From NCBI RefSeq assembly GCF_004379255.2, contig NC_056052.1, positions 3,596,001 to 3,660,000 on the forward strand: a DNA stretch of 64,000 nt, written 5' to 3'. This DNA is from Salvia splendens (taxonomy: Eukaryota > Streptophyta > Magnoliopsida > Lamiales > Lamiaceae). How positions within the stretch are numbered: position 1 is the stretch's first letter; each line of letters opens with the position of its first letter. Shown in pieces: positions 13,754-29,900 of the stretch. The notes under the pieces were generated by a model that searched no databases, was not told the DNA's origin, and saw only the letters and a list, made by a program, of their open reading frames with translations. The position numbers and the translations under genes were made by a program.

Positions 13754-14215
13754 GGGAAGTCTAAAGTAGTAATCACGAAAGCTACACTACGCTAAATAAG
13801 TGAATGAATTCTCGGGCAAAATTAGCTGCAACTGATTTTGATTCAAAGAGTCGCCGCCGGGATCATCGGAGAACGGCGACGGCGGGGTTGTGAACGGGAA
13901 CGGACTTCCCACCTTTTCATTTTCTTCTTTGAAGTTGAAACCTCATCGAATGAAATTACACACATGAGATTTTCTGAAGCTAATTTAAGGTATAGTGTAA
14001 AAATTTAAACTTTAATTGAGAAAAAAATCATCAACTTAATGAAATTGATGACGCAAAGAATTTTATAAAAAATTTCCTATTTTTACATTCAATTAAATAA
14101 AATTATATTTTCTGAAAAATAAATAAATATCGTACTTAAATGGTTTAACACTAAAACCCTCACTGTAGCATCTTCGCCAAGAAAACAGTTTCATAAACGG
14201 CAAAAAGGGGGGGAA
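13754..14215. promoter_or_regulatory. Divergent TEL2/ELP3 promoter region
   Basis: 462 bp separate the TEL2 ATG (minus) from the ELP3 ATG (plus). The TEL2-proximal half is GC-rich (CGCCGCCGGGATCATCGG around 13850) and the ELP3 side is AT-rich. No clear TATA box is present on either side at the expected spacing, as is usual for housekeeping bidirectional promoters. Function is inferred from layout only. Confidence 0.6.
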
Positions 14216-18005
<3,790 letters not shown>

Positions 18006-18909
18006 AAAAACGGTTGTGCAACGCCACCAACACCAAAGAATGAGTAGTCTTGACTGGTAATCTCGCCTGCATATCATCTGTTTCCATCTGTGCTATCATA
18101 ATTTTTACCTATGGAATCGCTTTTGGTTTTGTTTGATATTTTAAGATAAATAGATGGAGTTACAGAAGATTGTAAACTATACACAATGAGTCATGATTAG
18201 CGACAGAGCCTCAGGTGCTCATCTGTTTTATGGAAAGTGAAACTTGATTGATGACTTTTTAATATTTGTAGAAGAGAAAGGAAGCATAAATTTTGTGCTA
18301 ATCATGAATGTTAGTATAAGCTGTTTAGATGATGTCTTGATGAATGCTCTATACAATAATAAACATGTAAAAAATGCCCAAATCAATTCTTGAAAACCAA
18401 TTATTGGAAAGAAAGAGAGAACGAGAAGGCGGTGGGGGAGCCAAAGGAGAGAGGTGAGGGCACCGGGGATAGTAGAGCTAGTTCGAGTGAGGAGAAGGAA
18501 GAAGACGAGAGAGTGAACGGTGGATTTGCCAAATTTTGTGAGGAAATAGGGAATGACTGTCTGTGAGTGTTTGTGTCTAGCAAGATGAGATAGGGGCAAG
18601 GAAGAAGATAAAACCATAGTCACAAGCAACCAACATATCCGGGCTTCAAGGGGGAGAGGTGAAAAACGACGAAATTGAGAGAGACGGAGAGGACTGAAGG
18701 AAAATGGGAAACTTAGGAAATTTGGGATAATTGAGTTTTAATTATAAAATTAACTTCAGAAAAATTGGCTATAAGTTATCACTTTTCCGATAATTTTTAA
18801 GTTTACAAGAAATACTATTAAAGTTTGTGATATTAGGTGCTAATGATCTAATACTCTCTCCGGTCATCTGTAGATATCTCATAACTGGATCGAAGGGAGT
18901 ATGTGCTAC
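18006..18909. other. ELP3 3' flank, no gene seen
   Basis: It probably contains the ELP3 3' UTR up to about 18.2 kb. 18400-18700 is purine-rich on the plus strand and opens frames on the minus strand, but no splice pattern or family motif supports a gene. Confidence 0.4.
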
Positions 18910-19012
18910 TACTCCGTCCCTGAAAAGTAACACGTGTTTTAATGCATAATTGATAAAGTAGACGAGAGACGGTAAAAGGAAAGATTTATAATTTTTAGGG
19001 ACGGAGGAAGTA
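18910..19012. mobile_element. Short Stowaway-like MITE
   Basis: TACTCCGTCCCTGAAAAG on the left and GGGACGGAGGAAGTA on the right form imperfect inverted termini with TA at both ends. It is only about 100 bp. It abuts the 5' end of the Harbinger ORF that follows and may have truncated it. Confidence 0.75.
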
Positions 19013-20364
19013 TGAAATTTTTCGTTGGCGGATTTGGGGTTTTGATAGTCTCGGCGTTCCGGAAACTCCCGTTCAAACGGGGGGAGCAGTGCAGGGTAGT
19101 GGCGCCCCAAAGAAGAAGGGCAAGGGAAAGAAGGTCGGGGAGTCGTCGCAGCCGGGTGGGGATGACCCCACGGCACGGAGAAGGTGGACGGACGAGGAGA
19201 ACGTTGCCCTGTCAAGGGTGTGGGTGAGTGTTTGCGACGATCCTCTTGTTTCTAATAACCAGAGGATCGTCAACATGTGGGGCAAGGTAGCAGCAGCCTA
19301 CCAGCGATTTTGCCCGGAGGGGAGGCCACACAACGGGGAGGATTGCCGGAAGGCGTGGAACCGAATCAGGGCTGCAGTCTCCCGATTTTCGGGTTTGTAC
19401 GCCAACGCCCTCCGCATGCAGAGTAGTGGCCAAACGGAGGACGACTGCAGGAGGATAGCGGAGAAAGCCTTCCCCCAGCCTGGGTTGTATAAGGACTTCA
19501 CCTACTGGAACTGTTATCTTGTGCTGAACGACTCTGAGAAGTTCCGAGTAGGTGTCGATGCTGGCTGGCCGAAACGGCAACGATTGAACTATACCGGGGA
19601 TTTCAGCGGCAGCAGCGGTGGTTCCCACGACCTCCCCGAGACGGACCAGGTGCTCCCCACCCCTCGTTCGTTCGGCCGCCGACCTCGCCCCGTTGGGCAA
19701 AAGCGGGCGCAACGGGCGGCGAGGGGGGCCGCCGGGGGTTCCCAGGAGGTCCAGTCGGCATCCCCCTTTGACCGCCAGTCTACAGAGGATCTCAATTACT
19801 TCGCGCGTCAACAAACGCGCCAGATGATAGTGAAGACGTTAGCCGAATGGCGAGCGACGACGGACCCCCAGGAGAAGAGATTTCTCTTCACATTGCTCGA
19901 GAGCATGAATGACGATCTGCGTGGAGGCGGCAGCGGCGGTGGCAGCGGAGGTGGCGGTGACAGTGGCGACGGAGGCGGTGGCGACGGATCCGGCGACGAC
20001 GGAATCGAGGGAGCCACCAAGTGATTTTTTTTTAAGTAATGTACTTTTTTTAATGTAATTTTTATTATTAATGTACTTTTTTAAAATTTTAGTACTTTTT
20101 TTAATTTATTGTACTTTTTTAATTTTTTGTATTTTTTTTAAAGTAAAATAGTATTATTAATGTTTCCCGTATATGTCTCGTAAATTAAATTCCGTATATT
20201 GTGTTATTTAGTGATGTGGCTATTGATGTGGCTGGGCTATTTATGATATGGCTGGGCTATGGCTGGGCTATTTCTGATGTGACAGGAGGATTTTTAGTAT
20301 TGATGACGTGGCAGGAGGAGTTTGTGGCTGGGCTATTGCTGGGCTATTGCCACTGTGGATACCC
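19013..20364 (+). mobile_element. 5'-truncated PIF/Harbinger-type element
   Basis: The right end reads GCCACTGTGGATACCC followed by TAA, the TAA/TTA target typical of PIF/Harbinger. The tail shares short blocks with the MITE at 20637-21206: runs of TAATGTACTTTTTT, the string CCGTAT...TCGTAAATT and GATGTGGC. No matching left terminus was found. The element appears to stop at the Stowaway MITE ending at 19012. It carries one ORF and no DDE transposase. Confidence 0.6.
19089..20024 (+). pseudogene. PIF/Harbinger Myb/trihelix-like accessory ORF, 5' end damaged
   Basis: An open frame of 311 codons. A basic N-terminal tract (KKKGKGKK) precedes RRWTDEENVALSRVWV, a Myb/SANT-like motif, then VNMWGKVAAAYQRF, AWNRIRAAVSRFSGLY and FTYWNCYLVLNDSEKFRV. 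The order matches the DNA-binding ORF1 of plant PIF/Harbinger elements, often annotated as glutathione S-transferase T3-like or NAM-associated. The C-terminus is Gly/Ser/Asp low complexity. No ATG lies in frame: the open frame could start at GTG 19089, and it extends upstream through FDSLGVPETP-like codons. The N-terminal FVGGFG codons before those lie in a different frame, which suggests a frameshift near 19036. GC content far exceeds the flanks. ORF1 normally partners a transposase that is missing here. It could instead be a domesticated gene, but the lost start argues against that. Confidence 0.7.
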
Positions 20365-20636
20365 TAAGCAATCATCTGCGTGCGTAAAATAGATTATAAC
20401 GAAAGTCGAGTTGCAAAACATGCATAAAAAATGTTTCCGGAAACTCTTTTTTGCTTAAACAAACTAGAAATTAAAAAATCTAGTGTTTTTTTTAAATGAA
20501 TGTTGTAAATAGCCAATCATGATGATATATTAAAAATGTGCGATTGACATCTCGGTCATTGATTTGATGCGTATGTGGTATGTCTATAAAATAATGATTG
20601 AAGTTTTGAACCCAATTTATTCAGTTTTTAGTGTAA

Positions 20637-21206
20637 GTGTATCCACAATGGCGGCGAGCGGACCGGCTAGCCGATTCTCGGCGCTGGCCGGTCCGCTCGC
20701 CGAACCATTGCAGTAGGCGAGCGCCAAATCGGCGAGAAAAACGGCGAGCGCACGCCGATTTCCGGGCGCTGGCCGATGCGCTCGCCGATCGGCTGGCCGC
20801 CATTGCAGGCTCCCGATTGGCTAGCCGATTTTTTATTTTTATTTTTATTTAATTTTCGAAACACTATATACTCGATTTGCACGTCATTTTTTTAAAATTA
20901 ATGTAATTTTTTTTTTAAATTAATTAATTTTTTATTAATGTACTTTTTTTAAATTAATGTACTTTTAATTTTAATATTATTATTGATTTTTTCCGTATCT
21001 GTGTCGTAAATTTAATTCCGTATTTTGTGTGATAGTTAATTATTTATTTTTTATAATTTTGTTTATTGTGGCTAGACTATGACTGACCTATTGCTTGTCC
21101 AGTTGCTTGTCCTGATGATGTGGCAGGAGGAGTTTTTGGTGCTGATGATGTGGCTAGTGAAGTTTGTGGCTAGGCTATGGTTGTGCTATCTTTATTGGAG
21201 ATGTTC
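20637..21206. mobile_element. Tourist-like (PIF/Harbinger) MITE
   Basis: It is bounded by TAA on both sides. The left end is GTGTATCCACAATGG, and the reverse complement of the right end is GAACATCTCCAATAA. A GC-rich left subterminal region (GGCGAGCG / CGCTCGCC inverted motifs, 20650-20800) is followed by an AT-rich tail related to the 19.0-20.4 kb element. About 570 bp, non-coding. Confidence 0.7.
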
Positions 21207-23593
21207 TAAGATGAACGACATGAGTAAATATTTTGAAATGAATAAAAAAATTACTATCAATTAAGTACAGTAAAATAATTTCCAATAAGAAAAAAAAAAG
21301 ATATAAATATTATGTTTGTTTGAGATGAATAGCTTATCCATTCAATGCAAATGCCACCCAATTCATTGAAAGCTTTGTTGAAATAAAACTAGAATTTGTT
21401 TAATTCGGCATATACTTTTGTGAGAAGATCTTACTTAAAACTATGGTTAGTTTTAATGCGGACCTAGTTTTCCTCACTTATAATTTAAAAATACTTAAAT
21501 TTGTCAATTCCAATATAGACCTGGTTACGCTCAGTTATAATCTAAAAATATGCAAGTAGACCTGGTTTCCCTCACTTATAATCTAAAAGTTGTGCAAGCA
21601 AGAATTTTATTGATCTAAAAAAATTCAAATTCAAGATTGAAGAATATAGGGTAACATAAACCCTGTACGAATTAGAGATTGAGTAAGCGAAACTATGTAT
21701 GATTATCATAGAAATCATAGATTATTATGTATATACAAATTGCTTGAGTTTTCATATGTTAATTAAGACAGTTCTCAATTGAAGCTAATTGTCATCACTC
21801 TCATTCAAGAAACAATCAAGAAAGAGAGAAAGGAGTGAAGATCTTCTCCAAAAAGGACAAAGCTATTTGGAGTTGCCATTGATTGTCATCGGCAGCCGGC
21901 TTCTTATCCCGCGAGAGAATGCCTAGAAGCTTGAACATCATCTAACGGTAGAAGAGTACCAGTTGGCAAAACACGACGTTCGTAATGAATGTGAAGGATG
22001 AAGAGGTTAGAGTTGAACTTCACATCGGTCACATCATTTTTCTTTCTAAGAGATGGTTGAAAGTCGTGAAAGGTAACGAGTTGGAAGTAGTCGAAACTAT
22101 GTATGATTATCATAGAAATCATAGAATGTTATGTATATACAAATTGCTTGAGTTTTTCAAACTTCGAATGAACATTGAAGATAGTTGTGTTATGAGTTGA
22201 GAAAGAATACATAAATTAATAATTTTAATTAAATAATTTATAGTAATATTTAAAAATCTAAATTTTAAATTTAATTGTGTAAAATTAAATCTGATATTGA
22301 ATTAAAGAAATAAAGTCAAGGATGGCAAAGAGAAGAAGAAGATAATTTTGAAATAATATCAGATTTAGTATATCATTGAAATAATATCATATTGAAAAAG
22401 TGAAAATTGTGTAAAATGAAATAATCCAGCCCCAAAAGGCATTTTCAGGTGAAAAAAAAAATGCAAAATGACCAATTTTAAAATAAACCCTTAGTGTAGG
22501 GACTACTGTAGATAGTTTTAAACTCATAGTTTAGAGACAATTTTTGTAGCTCACTCGATCTAAAAATATGTAAATTTGACAAGCCATAGGAGCAAGAATT
22601 TTATTGATCTAAAAATATGCAAACTCAAGCTGTGAAGCAAGAATTTTGTTGACCTCGAGTCTAATGTTTATACGAATTAGAATTTGAGTAGTCGAAACTA
22701 TGTATAATTATTATAGAAATCATAGACTATCATGCATATACAAATTGCTTGAGTTTTCAACACGTATAGATTTAGAATGAACATTGAAAATGGCTATGTT
22801 ATGAGCAATTTTATAGCTTAAACAATATGTGATGAGCATATGTCAGTTCGGTTACTTCAGTTACTGAGAACTCAAACAGGGAGTTTTCTTATGTACGGTT
22901 TTATCAAACAGATGAACGGATTGATATTTTTAATAACAATAATGATGATGAGAGACAAAAAACTAGGCACATGGCAAACTAAATATTGTAAAATTAATAG
23001 AAATAAGTTAGTGAGAAAAAAGTAGAACATACAAACAAGGACAACATATTATAAAAAATGATGAAATTGCCGTATTCTACAAATTATCAATTTATAAAAA
23101 ATAATATTGTTCATAATTGTCTCACAAACTTTAAATAAAGTAGAATTCAAATATTCTGAGTCTCTTAAAAATATACTAACCCTTTAAAATGACGTACCTA
23201 CCCATAACCCAAATTTTGTTACAGTTTGACCGAGTACGGATTTTAACAATGTAACTTAAAGCGAGTTGAAAAAGTTGGTAGGATGTGAGTCATACTTTTA
23301 AAGTATTACTAGTTTTGTAATAAAATGTGAGTGAGAATAAGTTAGTGGAATGTGAGGTCCACTACCAAAAATGGCAAAAGGTGAAATGTGACAAATTTTG
23401 TGGGACGGACGGAAATGGAAAAATGTGATAAAATTTCAGGGATGAAGGGAGTAAATTTTAATAAACAATTGATAACATAAGAGAAAAATAAATAAACAAA
23501 AATTGTTATAATATTATCAATAAAAAATTTGGCACCTAATTTGGCAAAACAGTAGTACTCCTATTAAATTTTGTATGTATAAAGCTTTGTTTA
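21207..23593. repeat. Degenerate repeat region with a thrice-repeated 65-bp block
   Basis: No gene is visible. A block of about 65 bp beginning GAAACTATGTATGATTATCA and ending AAATTGCTTGAGTTTT occurs near 21689-21752, 22094-22158 and 22696-22756. Shorter shared phrases recur between them (ACCTGG...CTCACTTATAATCTAAAA and GCAAGAATTTTATTGATC). Together they suggest nested or segmentally duplicated old transposon sequence of unknown class. 23400-23455 carries one Stowaway-like end only. Confidence 0.7.
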
Positions 23594-24089
23594 GAGCATC
23601 CGCATTGGAGGATGTCCCGTTAGATGTCGGATCGGTGTACCGGGCGTCCGCCATTAGGTGATAGAGGGGCGGATGCGGACGTCCGCTGCGGACACCGCAC
23701 ATCCACGGCTTTCCGGAGACGTACTTTGTTTGACCGGGCAGCGAGACCCTCGTTCGGCTAGCGGCAAACTATAGAGATTCAAAGCACAACATGTGTTTGA
23801 ATCGTTTTTTGGTTTGTGATGGGTTTTTTAATTTAAATACGTATGTTTTTTTTAAATAAAATCGTTGCATTTTTTCCGTATTCGTGTCGAAATTTTAATT
23901 CCGTAAATTGCATATTTGTGAATTTGTGAATTTTTATTATTATGGATATCCGTCGGGATGTACTTGGGGATGTCCGCTGTTGTGCAGTGGGATGTCCTTA
24001 TGACGTGGCAGTGCAGTGACGTAACCGGAGATGTTTTTAGAAAGTCCGTCGGGATGTCCGTCGGGACATCCGCACCAGTGTGGACGCTC
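23594..24089. mobile_element. Tourist-like (PIF/Harbinger) MITE
   Basis: The left end GAGCATCCGCATTGG follows TTA. The reverse complement of the right end is GAGCGTCCACACTGG, followed outward by TTG (a mutated TTA). Subterminal copies of GGATGTCC/GGACATCC-like motifs occur on both arms. About 496 bp, no ORF. It ends about 90 bp before the HEMN-like ATG, so it lies in that gene's promoter. Confidence 0.8.
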
Positions 24090-24177
24090 TTGCACCGAAA
24101 TTTTGCATGACGTAGAATTCCTTGAGGCGGAGCCTACGCTACACTGATCCGATTGTTTAGACCGAAGTTTAGCAGAA

Positions 24178-26390
24178 ATGCTACTGAGATCAGCCTACGC
24201 TCCTCTCCTCTCTTCCGCCCAAAGGTCTCTCTCCACAGTCACCAATTCCCTCACTCACCAACAATGCCCACAACCTGTTCGACAAAATGCCCCACTGCTA
24301 CTAGAGCTTCCCCAGCTCCCTCCCGCCTCTGCCTACGTCCACCTCCCCTTCTGCCGCAAGCGCTGCCACTACTGCGACTTCCCCATCATCGCCCTCGGCT
24401 CCTTATCCAGTCACGACGACGACCCGCGCATCTCCAGCTACGTCGACACGCTCTGCCGCGAGATCAAGGCCACCAAGCTTCCCTCAAGTAGCAGCTTCCC
24501 GCCTCTTCAAACCGTGTTTCTAGGCGGCGGGACGCCTTCACTCGTGCCTCCGAGGCTCGTCTCCTCGGTTCTCGACGCCCTCTCGGCCAAATTCGGGCTG
24601 TGTGGGGATGCGGAGATATCAATGGAGATGGACCCGGGCACGTTCAATGAGGCGGCGATGAGGGGGCTGATGAGTTTGGGTGTGAATAGAGTTTCGTTGG
24701 GAGTTCAGTCTTTTCAAGCTGAGCTGTTGAGGTCTTGTGGGAGAGCTCATGGAGTTGATGAAATCTTTGAAGCTGTTGAGATTGTAAAAACGTGTGGGGT
24801 TGGGAATTGGAGCGTGGATTTGATCTCGTCGCTCCCTCATCAAACTCCGGCTATGTGGGAGGAGAGCTTGCAGCTCACTGTTGCTGCTGGACCCACGCAT
24901 GTCTCGGTTTATGATTTGCAGGTCGAACAAGACACTAAATTTGGAGTCTTGTAAGTTGTTCATCTTCCTCTGCTATGTTTTCGTTAAAGATGCATGTTTA
25001 TTTGCACTGTCCCTTTCATTTGATATGATAAATTTTGCTGCGTGAATGCGTCTAAATGCACACGTTTTCATTTGATTATGCTTTTGCATGCTATCTAAAA
25101 GTTCAGCCTATAAAATAATTGTTATGATTCTTGTCAATTGCCCTTAAATTAATTTTAAGGTGGATATCTGAAATGTCTACAGGCTTAAACAACGTAGTTG
25201 TATATCTATGTCGTTGTAACTAGTTACGGGGACATTAATTTGTCGAAAATTGACGGTTGTGTGAACAATCACAACAATCGGAAGTTCTTGTATTTGGAGG
25301 AAAAAGTTTTAGTTGTGCAAAGCGAAAAGTAGGTGGAAGTTCGTATCTTTAGGCGCAATTGCCCCTAAACCTTTTAGGATATAAAAGGTCAGCCAAATTT
25401 GTAAATAATGCTCTAGTTATGTATGTGTAGATTGACTCAGAGGCATTCTGATGAAACTCAAAAGATAAACTCCGTGACCTCATAATGTTATGCTGATCAA
25501 ACTTCAAGTGATAAATTTGTATTTATATTACATAAGATTAAGCTTTTGAAGGATTACATGATGTAATGAGCTTTAAATTGTTCAATGGATCAAAGTATGT
25601 ACGGAGTGGAGTTGCCTATGAGCTATCACGGATCAACCAAAGTAAACGCCCCCTTACTTCATATGGGATATATATAATGGTTGTTTGAGTTGAAGAGAAA
25701 TTGTTGCCACTCTAAACAGTGAGCAGCTACCTTAAAAACACAAACCTTTTCATCTCACTGAGCAACCTTGAATCCTTGATGTTTTACAGATACACTCCTG
25801 GTGAATTTCCTCTGCCCTCGGAGAATCAGTCAGCCGATTTTTACAAAATGGCTTCAACAATGCTAGGAAATGCAGGTTATGAGCATTATGAGATCAGCAG
25901 CTACTGCAAGAGTGGATACCGCTGCAAGCACAATAGCACCTACTGGAAGAACAAACCTTTCTATGCTTTTGGTCTGGGCTCGGCTAGTCATATCAGCGGA
26001 GTAAGGTTTTCAAGGCCAAGGAGGCTCAAGGACTACGTCAATTATGTCCAAGATCTGGAGAATGGGTCCGATGGGATTGTTGAAAACAAGGACTTGGCTA
26101 TGGATGTTACCATGCTCTCTCTGCGAACATCTGATGGCCTGGATTTGAAGTCTTTCAGGGAGGCTTTTGGTGATTCGATTTTGGTGTCCATTTTGGAGGT
26201 CTACAGGCCTTATCTGGAAAGTGGGCTTGTGATCTGCCTAGACGAGCAACGAAGAGATGTCGCGGCTGATGAAGTAGTAGTGTCTGCTTCGCTCAACGAG
26301 AAGCTTGCTTATCTTCGCCTCAGTGACCCCGATGGTTTTCTACTCTCAAACGAGTTAATAGCTCTTGCGTTTGGTGTAATATCACCATGA
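24178..26390 (+). CDS. HEMN1: HemN/HemW-type radical SAM protein (putative organellar heme chaperone)
   Basis: Two exons, 24178-24950 and 25790-26390, join in phase to 457 residues. The N-terminus (MLLRSAYAPLLSSAQRSLST) is Arg/Ser-rich and resembles a mitochondrial or plastid presequence. The radical-SAM motif is FCRKRCHYCDF (CxxxCxxC), followed by FLGGGTPSL, MEMDPGTF, VNRVSLGVQSF and YEISSYCKSGYRCKHNSTYW. The fourth cysteine of true oxygen-independent coproporphyrinogen oxidase (CxxxCxxCxC) is absent: Asp-Phe follows the third Cys. The protein therefore belongs with HemW/RSAD1-type heme chaperones rather than HemN proper, an inference from the family literature. I recall At5g63290 as the Arabidopsis orthologue. 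The exons are GC-rich, especially exon 1. The downstream neighbour is convergent. Confidence 0.92.
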
Positions 26391-26934
26391 CTTGCTTTGG
26401 AATATGTATGAAAGTTTCTTGTGTTAAGTTGAATACACACAGCTGTTCTACTATGTTCCAACACCATTTGTCAAAAAGAAGAAACAAAAAATCTGTGGGT
26501 TTTGTACGCTTGATATACAAAATACAATCAAAAACATTATACAGGGCCCTAGATATTTTATCTAGTCTACAAGTGAATGGAGTGTTACAACAATTTGAAA
26601 AGAACAATAATACAAAAAGAAAAGTAACATTTAATTTTCCATCGTTCCATCTCCACGAGAAGTCTTTGCATTCTTGGTGAACACATCTCAACTGAAGATT
26701 CTGCACTCTGCTCATTTCTTTTCTGTCACAATGAATGATGCCAATAATCCTTCACCTGAAAACAAGAATAAAAATTAAATAACTTCTCCACTTTGAAATA
26801 GCACAGATGCATAGTTGAGAACTTGAGATATCAATAGAGAGGAAATGGAACTATACACATCATCACCCTTTTCTGGGGGTATCAAACAGTCAGCTCAGCT
26901 CCTATGTTGCAAGAGTAGAGAAAGTTAATTGCCA
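26391..26934. other. Convergent 3' flanks of HEMN1 and the C2H2 gene
   Basis: 544 bp between two stop codons that face each other. It should hold both 3' UTRs and poly(A) sites. AAACAAAAAATC and similar A-rich runs occur, and nothing coding is supported. Confidence 0.5.
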
Positions 26935-29900
26935 TCAAGAGGGTTTTGATTTTCTCCCAGGCCTTGCTACGCGCTTCAGCTGCGTCAATCCTTTTTTATC
27001 CCTGTACATATACAGGTCCATGAGATCTTACACTTTCATCTATAGCATTTTTAACTTGATATCATTGAATGTGGTGACTGATTAATAGACAAGGACAGTA
27101 CCTCTGAGAAAAGAACACGATTACGTAAAATATAGGAAGGAACATCAAAATCAGCACTGAAGCAGCCAAGTGCAATATGCTGGTGTGCTTCTGCAACAGA
27201 ATGGATTGAGACACAAGAAATGAGAAAGCATAGAGATTTTCTTCAATGTCCAAAACTTACGCATATTGTTTTTGCGACAAACTATCTACGTTCAATGCAA
27301 AATTATACTCATCCTCTTAGCAGAAAATAAAATTTATGATATGCCACGCAAACTAGATGTCAAGTAGTAACCACATACCTTGCCTCCCCGAGCAAAAGGT
27401 TTTACTCCTCTTGAGCAAGTATGGGCATCACAGAACTGGTGTAAAAAAAATTCTGGAAGAACATTAACAGAAGGATGTTGTCAACAAACATGATTTAACC
27501 AAAGCCATTAGATGCTTTATTAAGAAAAAATATACCATGTAGACGACTTGCTGATGGACCCTCATTTACAGGAAAACACTTGTTTGCAAGATTCTGAAAA
27601 GAGATGAAAAATGTTCCTTAGATCATGTACTACGAAAGCCTTAGGCCGTACACTAGAAACCAGGAACAACCTCACACAAGTGACGGTTCCTTGCAGCAGC
27701 TGCTGGATTACACTTGGATTTATGAGATTGTGAATTGATCACATAATCACAATGCAAAGCTCCACATAGATCTGCCAAGCACTTGCCATGACTCTGAGGG
27801 CATAGAAAGCAGTGAAGTGGTATCAGATATATAAAGTTTAAAATGCAAAACTGTAAGTTCAACCCAAAATTCAGGCATGAAACAAAATACTAATATCTAA
27901 GTGATCTCATGGTCCACACACTCAATCGATGATTTGCTTGTAATGCAATATAGATCCAGGGGATGAAGAGTCATCTCTAATGGTTCTGAATTAGCACGAC
28001 AGTACCATGTCTTACACAAATTACTAAAAACATAGTAAATAAAGACAATTACTTTACTTTCTGTTTTAATAAAGAACAGAAGAGGCATGCACACTTCAGA
28101 GTTCAACAGAGCAGGAAAACTCCTAATCCAAGATCCATGGATGACAGAATCAGAAAATTCAACAAACCAAGATCAAAGGTTTTATTCGTTGACTTCCAAG
28201 TAAATGGAAATATCAGCTACTACATAAGAAATTGAAAAGTAAAGCATGCGGTGACATAAATGGGAATTGCATCGTAACTAATGCAATCACCAACACAAGT
28301 TAATCCGAAATTGCCCAATAGTAAGATGACGTGCTGCAGCTCAAGAAACCAAAGGCCTTTCAAGTCAGTCATCAGTCGTATGAAACTCTAGAAACTTGAA
28401 ATAGGAACATAGGGATCTTTCCCATAACACTCTTTACCTTCACTAATTTGAAATTCAAAAAACGAGATGTGTTTTTAAAAAGAAAGGTGAGCGGAAAACC
28501 TTACAACCTTAGTAAGCAAGCTAACCAACACATATAGATGGGCTCATAAAGTTTCATCTCTGATTTCCAACAGAAAACATAAACAAAGTAAAACAAGCAT
28601 CTAGAACCCAATAACCAGCACACTAAAGATAAATTAAAGACAACGTCACATACAACATTTAGAAGATTGTAGTGCCTGTTGTCAAAATGCTGATCCAAAA
28701 AATTTTCTGCTCGGAAGATTTTCTTACAATAGCCACATCGCCATTCATTCACGTCAACATGAATCTTATGCTCCTCCTGGTCCCTGAACAAATCACTGCC
28801 TGGATGAAGCCTGCATCTGCTTGAAAGTTGATATTTCTCTTTCTCCACAAAAGGCATAAGATACTGAATCAAAAATAGTTCAATGTAAAAGAAGTCCTCT
28901 ACATATATCGAAAAAATATGCTTTGCAGTTCTCAGTACCTCCTCTATGATCTTCCAGGCGGCTCGACTCCTCTCTCTTGAGCAATGAACTTCTTGATGTT
29001 CTTCATTTAGATTTCTAAGCATTAAAACAGAAATGTCAAGATTACCACCAATATGACAATAACATTCAAGCAATCATATATTTAAATTTTACTCATATGG
29101 TTATTGTGAAAAATAGATTACACGGATGGAATGCTACTCCTAATTAACCTAGCACTTCATCTATTTCTTTCAGAATGTAATCTATGATTCTATATACATG
29201 AAGGCTCATTCACTGGATTACATTCAGAGCTGGACTTTTCAGTAGTGTTGCATGCCAACCGATTATGATTACGAAAAATTGTCTTTTGCGTAAAATTTTA
29301 AGCTTTGGGTCATCCTATGGTTAATTAAAGGCTACCCTGCAAATTCCTAAAGGAGAAATTCAATTGTCATATATGATGTTGATAGGAATATGAATAAGAT
29401 ATTTCTCCACAGATATGGCAGGCATCCTTCTTAATCACTTTGTTCTTTTATTTTAGACTGATAATAGACCAGTAACGAATGATACAAACCATGTAAAGTG
29501 TGAACCATCCCCATAGACATGGGTACAGGGTGAGCTGCAATAGGCAGACATTAGACATAGGTAGACATCAGGATAGAAGAATAGTTATTCAATCCAGGAA
29601 TATTTCAGTGAAATGATACTGTGATGACATATAAAACTATTCAGCCAATTTGACTCAACAGAGCTTAACTCTTTATAAGGATCTTCAATCATTTTAATTG
29701 ATTCTTATATCACGTTATAATTGTAGTATATTATACCATATCTGAATTCTGAACCAGACTGCATCTGTTCAACATGCATTGAAGTGGTATGGACTCAGGA
29801 TCGCCGGAGGAAACTAACAGCAATCAAGACCACACACTTTGTGGAGCTAGGAGCAGCTAAGCTAAGAGAAGATAGAGATATTGTATTTCATTTTATTGCA

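Noticed and set aside
18228..18629. Minus-strand open frame downstream of ELP3
   Set aside because: It is a translation of a purine-rich tract, with no recognisable domain, no splice partners and no start context. It is probably 3' flank.
19212..19814. 200-codon minus-strand frame over the Harbinger ORF
   Set aside because: It is a GC-rich antisense shadow of the plus-strand ORF.
23270..23456. Another Stowaway MITE
   Set aside because: Only the right end (GGATGAAGGGAGTA) is visible and no matching left terminus was found.
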